Assembly (NCBI GenBank): GCA_028689995.1
Contig: JAQVCB010000019.1
Span: forward strand, 1 to 35,299
Reading direction: 5' to 3'
DNA length: 35,299 nucleotides
DNA from: Candidatus Gastranaerophilales bacterium
Lineage (GTDB): Bacteria > Cyanobacteriota > Vampirovibrionia > Gastranaerophilales > UBA9579
The position numbers and the translations under genes were made by a program. A model generated the notes under the pieces. That model made no database searches and was not told the DNA's origin. It was given only the letters and a program-made list of their open reading frames with translations. Shown one piece after another: positions 1-6,347 of the stretch (positions are counted from its first letter, which is position 1; the number at the start of each line of letters is the position of its first letter).

Positions 1-587
1 CGAATTAAACCTTTCCCGGTTTTTTCATTATAAGAATTCAACTGCAATTTTTGCATTTTTTCTCTGACAAATTCTGTAATTTTGTCAATAATTCGAGGCT
101 GAACAGGACAATATTTAATATTTACTACTTCATGAGTACCTTTTTTAAAATATCCGACAAGATATTTTCTTGAAACCTTTGTCTGTCTTACAGGATATTG
201 AACTTTACAGCGATATTCAAGATTTTCAAGAGCTGATATTACATCATTTACCGGTATATCAAGACGGGCAATTTTTTTAAGACTATCCTGAACTATTTTC
301 TTTTTAGCTTTAAGTTGCTCATTATATTGAATATGCTGCCATTGGCATCCACCACAAACTTTAGCCAGTGGACAAGTCGACTTAATTCTGTATTCTGACG
401 GTTTAATGATTTCTACAATACTACCCCTTGCATAAGATTTTGAAGAAGAAATTATTTCCACTTTTACAAGATCTCCGGGTGCAGCATCAGGTACAAAAAT
501 CGGGAATCCTTCAATTTTTCCTATTCCATCTCCGCCATAAACAAGTTCATCTATATGTAATTCAATTATATCGCCTTTATTTAACAT
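1..587 (-). CDS. rlmD: 23S rRNA (uracil-5-)-methyltransferase, RlmD/RumA family (partial, C-terminus off the left edge)
   Basis: This is the first 195 codons of a TrmA/RlmD-family enzyme, which transfers methyl from S-adenosylmethionine to C5 of a uridine in 23S rRNA. An N-terminal TRAM-like RNA-binding beta barrel (about residues 5-60, with VYGGDGIGK) precedes the iron-sulfur cysteines. Four Cys fit the [4Fe-4S] pattern: C72, C78 and C81 in the CGGCQWQH motif, and C160. The methyltransferase domain with the catalytic Cys and Glu lies outside the window. The ATG at 587 has GGAGAAAG just upstream, and the next gene (885) diverges. Family assignment is firm; RlmD versus another TrmA-family paralogue (RlmC, or a tRNA U54 enzyme) cannot be settled from this half. 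Confidence 0.88.
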   Translation of the reverse strand, partial: MLNKGDIIELHIDELVYGGDGIGKIEGFPIFVPDAAPGDLVKVEIISSSKSYARGSIVEIIKPSEYRIKSTCPLAKVCGGCQWQHIQYNEQLKAKKKIVQDSLKKIARLDIPVNDVISALENLEYRCKVQYPVRQTKVSRKYLVGYFKKGTHEVVNIKYCPVQPRIIDKITEFVREKMQKLQLNSYNEKTGKGLI

Positions 588-677
588 TCTTTCTCCAATT
601 TATTGCTAATATTATTTATTTAAAACAGTTTCTATTTAATAATTATCGTATATTTTAATACTAAAATACTTCATAAT

Positions 678-719
678 TTTCCACTTAGATATTTTTGATA
701 TAAAATATCCAAGTGGAAA
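678..719. repeat. 18-bp imperfect inverted repeat in a divergent promoter region
   Basis: Arms 678-695 (TTTCCACTTAGATATTTT) and 702-719 pair at 17 of 18 positions around a 6-nt loop. It lies between two divergently transcribed genes, where neither needs a terminator. It could be an operator, a hairpin in a 5' leader, or the relic of a small element. No T-run follows on either strand outside the stem. Confidence 0.6.
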
Positions 720-884
720 CAGGTGCTACACAGGAACTTATTATCAATAACTTTTACTGAAAGATAACGTATTATTCTCAATCATGTAAATATTTTGTAA
801 TAATACAGAGTTCAAATAACAACTTTCTTGATTCAGGAGCTTTTATTTATTGAAAATTAAAATATCTTTTTTGGAGGTTATATT

Positions 885-1640
885 ATGACCGGCATTACAA
901 ATATAGGATGTAGACCTTTAATACAGAATAATTATTCCGCACAGTCTCAAAAAACTGTAGGTTTCAGAGGATCAGAAGATCTTGAAGATTTAATCGAAGC
1001 TCTTGAGGAATCTAAAAAATCAGATAAACCCAAAGATAGAGAGTTTGATATTAACAAAGCATTATCAAATTTTGGAAAAGGTTTTATATCACCAGTTACA
1101 ACCATGTTTTCAAGTGCAACCAATTTTGTAGTCGGTGCAGGTACTTTAGCTATATGCGTAGGACTAATGAAAGCTACTAAAAATAAATTAGGTCCTGCTC
1201 TCGTAGTAGCAGGAACATTATATGGTGGCCTTCAAGCTGCTCTTGGAATTAAAAAAGCTATAAAAGCAGAAAACAATGCTGAAAGAGAAAAAGCCTTTTT
1301 TGATATTGGTGCAGGTGCCGGAGTACTTACTGTTGCAGCCGTTGCAGCAAAACCTACTCTTGAAGCAGCCGGTTTAGAAGTCGCTGAAGCTGAATCTTTA
1401 AGTATTACAAAATCAACAATAGAATGTTTTAAAAATCTTCCAAAATCATTTAGTGATAGTGTTTCTGTTCTGAATGATCCAGTCGCAATGACAGAAATAA
1501 TGAGTGGTCTTGGTAATAAAGGAGCTGCAACTGCTGCATCTGAAAATATTGAAAGCGGAAATATATCAAGAATCGGACATATACTTGTAAAACCCAGTAC
1601 AGGTATAGTAGCAAGCACTGAAGAATCAATAACTAAATAA
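885..1640 (+). CDS. uncharacterised Gly/Ala-rich protein with hydrophobic core
   Basis: I do not recognise a family. The 251-aa product starts at an ATG preceded by an ideal GGAGGT. The N-terminus is polar and ends in KTVGFRG, followed by an acidic/lysine stretch (residues about 30-60). The middle (about 70-165) is rich in Gly, Ala and Val, with two or three segments that could be weak transmembrane or membrane-associated helices around 78-95, 103-120 and 145-160. Ser/Thr-rich polar sequence follows to the end. There is no classical signal peptide. It stands alone, with its own strong terminator directly downstream. A VGFRG-like tag near the N-terminus reminds me of lineage-specific proteins in Melainabacteria, but that is recollection, not evidence of function. 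Confidence 0.8.
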   Translation: MTGITNIGCRPLIQNNYSAQSQKTVGFRGSEDLEDLIEALEESKKSDKPKDREFDINKALSNFGKGFISPVTTMFSSATNFVVGAGTLAICVGLMKATKNKLGPALVVAGTLYGGLQAALGIKKAIKAENNAEREKAFFDIGAGAGVLTVAAVAAKPTLEAAGLEVAEAESLSITKSTIECFKNLPKSFSDSVSVLNDPVAMTEIMSGLGNKGAATAASENIESGNISRIGHILVKPSTGIVASTEESITK

Positions 1641-1660
1641 AAATATCTTATAAATTCATA

Positions 1661-1711
1661 ACCCTGTACTTTCAACGGTAAAAACCGTTAAAGTAACAGG
1701 GTTATTTTATG
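1661..1711 (+). terminator. intrinsic terminator after the 251-aa gene
   Basis: AACCCTGT...AACGGT (1661-1680) pairs with ACCGTT...ACAGGGTT (1685-1704), with one bulge and one mismatch, around an AAAA loop. ATTTTAT follows. It lies 20 bases after the stop of the + strand gene. Confidence 0.8.
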
Positions 1712-1940
1712 CTACGAATAAGATTCAACGTATTACAAATGATATTAATATCCTACAAATAATAGTAGTATTTTTAGACTAGTGTAAATACACTAAAGAA
1801 ATCAGGCTATTTAGACCATGTTATTTTCAGGAATAACACAAAGAATGATGTAAAAAAGATTGAACTAAACTATTATAAATACAACAGATAATTTTAATAC
1901 TACTTTACCTCCCAACACGCTTTATGTGTGTTGGTTTTTT
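1712..1940 (+). ncRNA. possible small RNA ending in an orphan terminator
   Basis: No ORF of useful size lies between the terminator at 1661-1711 and a second textbook terminator at 1912-1940. A palindrome AGTGTAAATACACT sits at 1781-1794 and could be an operator or a stem. A separate short transcript starting after about 1780 and ending at 1940 would explain the second terminator. No convincing promoter was found, so this is a weak inference. Confidence 0.25.
1912..1940 (+). terminator. orphan intrinsic terminator (+)
   Basis: CCAACACGC (1912-1920) pairs with GTGTGTTGG (1926-1934), with one G-T wobble, around a 5-nt loop. Six T follow (1935-1940). No plus-strand gene directly precedes it, because the 251-aa gene already has its own terminator. 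Confidence 0.75.
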
Positions 1941-2167
1941 GTATGTATAAAACCGGATTTACAACAATATGTATACTTTTACTTTGTGCTAAAAATTATG
2001 AAGGGTAAAGGTGTTTTAGTTTAATTCGAGCATCTTTAGTTTTAAATCTTTAATTAATGCCGATATTTTTACTATTTCTGTAAGTAATCCAAGAATTAAT
2101 TTCTTTTTTAAGAATCTGAATAACTCGAATTGTGAATTAATTTTTCTTCTATACAGCAAAAAGTGTC

Positions 2168-2188
2168 ATGCTGAACTTGTTTCAGCAT
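2168..2188. repeat. short palindromic repeat ATGCTGAA-CTTGT-TTCAGCAT
   Basis: A perfect 8-bp stem with a 5-nt loop. The wording GTCATGCTGAACTTGTTTCAGCATCT closely matches a class of short palindromic intergenic repeats that I recall from many unrelated bacterial genomes. Only this copy is visible in the window. Confidence 0.6.
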
Positions 2189-2232
2189 CTATAAAATGTA
2201 TCAGATATAGTAGCAATTCTTCATTATTTATG

Positions 2233-2383
2233 GAGACTGCTACGTAATTATTATTCTTATCAACAAAAAACTAATATTTGCGGTCGATTCTTGTAAAGGT
2301 ATCGTGAAGGGGGAGTTTATAAAATTGAAATGAAGAATTTTCATTTTATAAACTCGTTTTAGTATAGTTATGCATCAGTCTTT
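2233..2383 (-). mobile_element. diverged short copy of the MITE-like element
   Basis: The right end (2364-2383) is the exact reverse complement of the left terminal repeat of the element at 28381-28664 (20/20). The left end (about 2233-2251, GAGACTGCTACG...) is a degraded copy of the same terminal repeat. Inside, TTTGCGGTCGATTCTTGTAA at about 2277-2297 matches the internal GCGGTCGACCCTTGTAAAAG of the large copy. A perfect 13-bp inverted repeat (2313-2325 with 2343-2355) fills the right half. TTTATG occurs at both borders (2227-2232 and 2381-2386). Confidence 0.6.
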
Positions 2384-2426
2384 ATGTTACGATTAAACTT
2401 GAATTTGCTTACAAAAGGAGGTTTAG

Positions 2427-2768
2427 ATGAGAGATAAAAATTGTATTTTTTGCAAAATTGCAAATAAAGAAATTAATTCAAACCTGATTTTAGAAACAGA
2501 AGATTATTTAGCATTTCATGATTTAAATCCTCAGGCGCCAAAGCATGCTTTGTTAATTCCAAAAAAACATTTCTCTTCTTTAAATCATGCTGATGATATT
2601 GAACTTTTGGGTAAATTAATGATTGGAGCTAAGGAAGTAGCGGAAAAATTAAATATAAAAGAAGCTTATCGTCTGGTTATTAATACAGGAGAAGGTGCAG
2701 GACAGACAGTTTTTCATATACATATACATATACTCGGAGGAAGACCTCTTGAGTGGCCACCTGGTTAG
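2427..2768 (+). CDS. hinT: HIT-family purine nucleoside phosphoramidase (HinT type)
   Basis: This small cytosolic hydrolase of the histidine triad superfamily cleaves AMP-N bonds such as adenosine phosphoramidates and acyl- or aminoacyl-adenylates. At 113 aa it has the usual HinT length. The opening CIFCKI with two Cys is typical of the family. The triad reads HIHIHI with H97, H99 and H101, followed by LGGR and the C-terminal WPPG that is conserved from bacteria to human HINT1. The ATG follows AAAAGGAGG at good spacing. It is a single gene between a repeat element and rpsU; its physiological substrate cannot be told from sequence. Confidence 0.95.
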   Translation: MRDKNCIFCKIANKEINSNLILETEDYLAFHDLNPQAPKHALLIPKKHFSSLNHADDIELLGKLMIGAKEVAEKLNIKEAYRLVINTGEGAGQTVFHIHIHILGGRPLEWPPG

Positions 2769-2945
2769 ATTAGAGCTTTTGTATAATCTTTTTTTCAAGT
2801 TAATATTGTAAATAATAAAAAGATATGATAACATTTAAAAATAAATATTTGTAAATGTTTTTTAAATAATCCTGTTTAGACTTAACATAGAGCAAATATT
2901 CACTGTTTAGTAAATAACATCCCCAAGGGAAGGGAGGTTAGAAGA

Positions 2946-3119
2946 TTGTCCGAGATTCAAGTTGGCGAAAACGAAAGTATTGAGAGCGCTCTTAAACGTT
3001 TCAAGAAAAAAATCCAAAAAGCTGGAATATTATCTGAAATTAAGCGTCGAGAAAGATATGAAAAGCCAAGCGTTAAAAGAAAACGTAAAGCTGAAGCTGC
3101 ACGCAAAAGACGTTCATAA
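2946..3119 (+). CDS. rpsU: 30S ribosomal protein S21
   Basis: This 57-aa basic protein is a component of the 30S platform near the anti-Shine-Dalgarno end of 16S rRNA. The sequence opens [20 protein letters not shown] and continues with [18 protein letters not shown], then ends in a Lys/Arg-rich tail ([14 protein letters not shown]). Length and pattern are those of bacterial S21. The start is a TTG at 2946, placed 8 bases after GGGAGG (2932-2937); no in-frame ATG gives a complete protein. Two strong terminators follow. It is monocistronic here, which is common for rpsU. Confidence 0.95.
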   Translation: MSEIQVGENESIESALKRFKKKIQKAGILSEIKRRERYEKPSVKRKRKAEAARKRRS

Positions 3120-3146
3120 AATATTCTTTCTTAAGTAATAATTGTG

Positions 3147-3183
3147 AAAAGACAAGTTGTGATAAGTACAAGCTTGTCTTTTT
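3147..3183 (+). terminator. intrinsic terminator of rpsU
   Basis: AAAAGACAAG (3147-3156) pairs with CTTGTCTTTT (3173-3182). The stem extends inward by TTGT/ACAA with a bulged G, and a T-run closes it. It is about 27 bases after the rpsU stop. Confidence 0.8.
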
Positions 3184-3214
3184 ATAATGTAATTATTTTT
3201 GCGATGAACCTGTT

Positions 3215-3257
3215 AAATTAAAGCATAACCCTTGAACAGGGTTATGCTTTAATTTTT
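3215..3257. terminator. second, 18-bp perfect hairpin terminator
   Basis: Arms 3215-3232 (AAATTAAAGCATAACCCT) and 3238-3255 pair perfectly around a TGAAC loop. The T-rich right arm continues into TTC, and the A-rich left arm lets it work on either strand. It forms a tandem pair with the rpsU terminator. Confidence 0.8.
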
Positions 3258-3433
3258 TTCGTAATTTCTCTTTACATTTTGAAATAATAAAAATAAATTA
3301 ATTAAGTAGATAAGAACCTTTATTAATAGAGAAATTTTTATATTTTACCTAATTTTTGTTACGGATTTTTTGTTTTTCTATTGAAATTTCTTTTAAGGAC
3401 TGATAAATATTTTATTAGCTGTTGTTATATATG
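3258..3433 (+). promoter_or_regulatory. leader region of the Imm70-like gene
   Basis: AT-rich, non-coding. I see a GGAG at 3434-3437 serving the next ATG, but no clear promoter pair and no strong secondary structure. Confidence 0.3.
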
Positions 3434-3446
3434 TGGAGATTCTTAG

Positions 3447-3902
3447 ATGAATGTTACCCTGATAATATGTGATATTGATTGTGATGAGGATAATATTGAT
3501 CCTTATAAAACCTGCGAACTTGGTTCATATGAATATATAAATTGCTATTTAAGCACTATTAGTTCTCTTTTAGAAGATGATAAATGGGGTAGCAAATTTC
3601 CGGTACTTATAGAAAGTCTTGATGCCAAAGCTAAACTTGAGCCTGAAACCTGCGAAGAATTAATAACAGAACTTGAGGTTATTAAGGAAGAATTAAAGAA
3701 TCATTCTCTTTCTAAAATAAAATGCGGGGATATTGATACAGAAAATACAAACTGGATGCTTGAAGCACCTTTTGATACTTTAGCAGATAATCTTTATGAT
3801 TATTTTATGACACTGGATGAAACCAACCTGACAAATACTTTCTATGAATTTGCATTTGAAGCAAGCGAAGAAAACATGAGTGTTATGTATTTGTTTGATT
3901 AA
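3447..3902 (+). CDS. acidic protein resembling Imm70-family immunity proteins
   Basis: The 151-aa, strongly acidic, probably cytosolic protein has no signal peptide or membrane segment. The stretch STISSLLEDDKWGSKFPVLI (about residues 36-55), followed by a helical Glu/Lys region and then a C-terminal APFDTLADNLYDYFMT segment, resembles what I recall of the Imm70 family: STISYxLE, WGSxFP, and a late P..G.NIS...L..YFxT.D. Imm70 proteins are immunity partners of polymorphic toxins. No toxin gene is adjacent, so it would be an orphan immunity gene. GGAG lies 9 bases upstream of the ATG. The stop codon abuts a dispersed-repeat fragment. The family call is from memory of the motif, not a search. 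Confidence 0.55.
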   Translation: MNVTLIICDIDCDEDNIDPYKTCELGSYEYINCYLSTISSLLEDDKWGSKFPVLIESLDAKAKLEPETCEELITELEVIKEELKNHSLSKIKCGDIDTENTNWMLEAPFDTLADNLYDYFMTLDETNLTNTFYEFAFEASEENMSVMYLFD

Positions 3903-3975
3903 TGTGCGGCAGCGGGAGTGAAGAAAAGCCGAAAATGGCTGCGGTCAGCAGGCAGTGCAGGCTTTTCGTAACTCG
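3900..3975 (-). repeat. internal fragment of the MITE-like family
   Basis: Read on the minus strand, this stretch (ACGAAAAGCCTGCACTGCCT, then CAGCCATTTT and CACTCCCGC) matches 28534-28604 of the large element at roughly three of four positions. It has no terminal repeats of its own. It lies between two convergent genes, directly at the stop codon at 3902. Confidence 0.6.
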
Positions 3976-3996
3976 TTCATGCTATAACGAAATTTA

Positions 3997-5247
3997 TTAA
4001 ATTAAAAATCTGAAATACAAATAAACAGAGCTTATTAAAAGAGAAACAATGGTTATTAAAACACCATATTTCATAAATCTCATAAATGAAATAGGATGAC
4101 CGGCAGCATCCGAAGCTTCTGAAATAATTACATTTGCGGCAGCTCCAATTAGAGTGGCATTGCCTCCCAAACATGCACCTAATGAAAGACTCCACCATAA
4201 TGGATAAATATTTATACTGCTGTTTAAAGATTTAATCAGAGGTGTCATTGTTACAGTATAAGGAATATTATCAACAATGGCTGATAAAAAACCGGATGCC
4301 CATAATATCAGCATTGTTGTGTATTGCAAATTTCCTTTTGTAATCTTTAAAATGAAGTCAGCTAAAAACTTTATGCCACCTGCTTCTATAAAACCGCCGA
4401 TAATAATAAACAAGCCTATAAAGAAAAATATTGTTGTCCATTCTACGTCATGAAGTATTTGTCTTGGAGTCTCAAATAACAAAAGTATAGAGGCACCTAA
4501 AAGAGCAATAATATATGCGTCGATATGAATCAGGTCATAAAAAATAAATCCCAGAATTACCAGTATCAAAATAATTGATGATCTGATCATCAGTGCTTTA
4601 TTCTTAATTGACTTTGAGTTATCAATGTTTGCAGCTTGTTGCATTAAATCAGAAGTAGAAATAAGCTCTTTTCTGAATATAAAAGTTAAAAGAGCTGTAG
4701 AAACAATAAATATTATAGTAATAACAGGCGATAATTCTTTAACAAAATCCATAAAAGTTAATCCTGCTGCACTTCCAATTATAATGTTCGGAGGATCTCC
4801 TATTAAAGTGGCAGCACCACCTATATTAGAGGCCATAATTTCTGTTATAAGAAAAGGAATCGGGTCAATTTTTAATTCTCTTGCTATAACTAAAGTAATT
4901 GGAAAAACAAGAATTACCGTAGTTACATTATCTAAAAAAGCTGAAAGAATAGCAGTAAATAAAGCCATTGAAGCAAACACTTTAATAGGATTTCCTTTTG
5001 TTAATTTTAAAATCTCTATTGCAAGCCAGTTAAAAAGGCCGCTTCTGGCAGCAATATGTACAATAATCATCATACTTATCAGAAGAAAAATAACTTTAAA
5101 ATCAATATGACTAAAAGTGTGTTCAGGAGGAATGAGCCCCAAAGCCAAAGTTATCGCAGCGCCAAGCATTGCAATTGTAACTTTTGGGATTTTCTCAAAA
5201 GCAATTAATATATATGAAACTAATAATATTGTTCCTGCTAATAGCAA
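3997..5247 (-). CDS. ArsB/NhaD-type (ion transporter superfamily) permease
   Basis: A polytopic inner-membrane transporter of the ion transporter superfamily that includes ArsB, NhaD and SLC13 carriers. It has about 10-12 hydrophobic segments in two similar halves. Each half has the family signature: a DN motif in a membrane helix (SAFLDNVTT about residues 103-111; SAIVDNIPYT in the second half) followed by a Gly-rich hairpin (NIGGAATLIGDPPN about 141-154; GGNATLIGAAAN near the end). I chose the TTG at 5247 because AAGGAG sits 6 bases upstream. In-frame starts at 5277 (ATG) and 5298 (TTG) have no ribosome site and would add 10-17 polar residues. The substrate (arsenite, Na+/H+ or another anion) is not determinable; no arsR or arsC is nearby. 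Confidence 0.85.
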   Translation of the reverse strand: MLLAGTILLVSYILIAFEKIPKVTIAMLGAAITLALGLIPPEHTFSHIDFKVIFLLISMMIIVHIAARSGLFNWLAIEILKLTKGNPIKVFASMALFTAILSAFLDNVTTVILVFPITLVIARELKIDPIPFLITEIMASNIGGAATLIGDPPNIIIGSAAGLTFMDFVKELSPVITIIFIVSTALLTFIFRKELISTSDLMQQAANIDNSKSIKNKALMIRSSIILILVILGFIFYDLIHIDAYIIALLGASILLLFETPRQILHDVEWTTIFFFIGLFIIIGGFIEAGGIKFLADFILKITKGNLQYTTMLILWASGFLSAIVDNIPYTVTMTPLIKSLNSSINIYPLWWSLSLGACLGGNATLIGAAANVIISEASDAAGHPISFMRFMKYGVLITIVSLLISSVYLYFRFLI

Positions 5248-5484
5248 CGCTGTCTCCTTTTTATAAGTGTTAAACATCTTAGGGGCTCTATGGCACAAGA
5301 TTTTTACCCCTTTATAAAATATACCACGAACCCATTTTCAACGCTACAAAAACAGTCAACGCAAGTAATATTTTATTATTTTTTTGGAATGAAGTTTTAA
5401 AAAGAAGGAATGAAAGTTTTTGAAGTCATGCTTGATAGGGTTTAACTTATCAGTAAGTCTGTTTTCTGGAATAAGTTATGCTGC

Positions 5485-6291
5485 CTATTTTGCCAGTGCG
5501 TTGATAATTGATTGGCTGGTTTCAAATATTTCTTCCCTTAATTTTTGTGGATCAGGTATGTCAAAGTCAAGAGTATCAACTATATCTGAATCAAGAATGG
5601 GATATTGCAGTTTTTCCTGTGATACTTTGTTTGCCACATAAACAATTCCCACCAGGGATATATTTTCAGATAATTGAGGGGTGTGATGATACTTGACGCA
5701 ATTGCTGATTAAAATCGGAAGCCTCCATTTATTAACCAATTGCTGGCCAATTTCTGTATGATCAAAACCAAACATCATCTTTTCAGCTGTAAGTCTGTCA
5801 GCGCCGAGCTTAACAAGTCTGTCGATCTCACTTAGAGCACCTTTATTGTGTATTTCAAAAATTGTTTTACCGATATCATGCAGTAATCCCATGACAAACG
5901 CTTCATCAGTTTCACCTTGTTTCAGGCTTTTAGAAAGGATTTGGCAGCCGACAGCACATCTTATTGAATGTTCCCATAAATTTATACCGTAATATGACAT
6001 CATCATAGGCTGTACTGCGACACTCATAATTAAACTCTTAACTTGATTTAATCCTAAAAGAGCCATAGCCTTGTTTATAGTGGTTATTTGGGTTGGAAAA
6101 CCATAATAAGCTGAATTAACCAGTTTTAATATTTGCATAGTCAAAGAACTGTCTTTGGAAATAATATTTGAAAGTTGGTTAATATTTGATTTTGGATTGC
6201 CTATTATATTCAATGCCTCCATTACTATATTAGGCATAGTTGGTAAATTAGGCATTGTATCTATTATATTTTGTAGTTTGTTGTTAGCCAT
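5485..6291 (-). CDS. HDOD-domain signalling protein
   Basis: The 268-aa cytosolic protein is almost entirely one HDOD domain (about residues 12-215), a fold related to HD phosphohydrolases and used in bacterial signalling and motility control. The typical opening LPTMPNIVMEAL and SLTMQILKLVNSAYYGFP are present. Unusually for HDOD proteins, several metal-site-like residues survive: H108, the HD pair H138-D139 in LLHDIGK, a further DHTEIG, and YHH. Residual catalysis is therefore possible but unproven. It lies 56 bases after the exported HEAT-repeat gene on the same strand and is probably cotranscribed. The ribosome site is weak (GGATGG). Confidence 0.88.
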   Translation of the reverse strand: MANNKLQNIIDTMPNLPTMPNIVMEALNIIGNPKSNINQLSNIISKDSSLTMQILKLVNSAYYGFPTQITTINKAMALLGLNQVKSLIMSVAVQPMMMSYYGINLWEHSIRCAVGCQILSKSLKQGETDEAFVMGLLHDIGKTIFEIHNKGALSEIDRLVKLGADRLTAEKMMFGFDHTEIGQQLVNKWRLPILISNCVKYHHTPQLSENISLVGIVYVANKVSQEKLQYPILDSDIVDTLDFDIPDPQKLREEIFETSQSIINALAK

Positions 6292-6347
6292 AAAAATTTT
6301 GCCATCCGATATTTTAGAAAATACTACTTGTATCAGTAATTATAAAA

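Noticed and set aside
428-658. 76-codon plus-strand ORF
   Set aside because: It is antisense to the rlmD start region, has low-complexity Phe/Leu/Gln-rich composition and no ribosome site.
1232-1675. 147-codon minus-strand ORF
   Set aside because: Shadow of the 251-aa gene on the other strand. It starts inside that gene's terminator and has no ribosome site.
3977-4198. 73-codon minus-strand ORF
   Set aside because: Shifted-frame shadow at the 3' end of the permease gene, rich in Cys and Phe, with no Shine-Dalgarno.
4625-5110. 161-codon plus-strand ORF
   Set aside because: Exact antisense of the permease membrane helices; hydrophobic codons read backward commonly stay open.
3997-5247. Arsenite efflux operon
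   Set aside because: No arsR, arsC or arsA nearby, and the family signatures are equally those of NhaD and other members of the superfamily.
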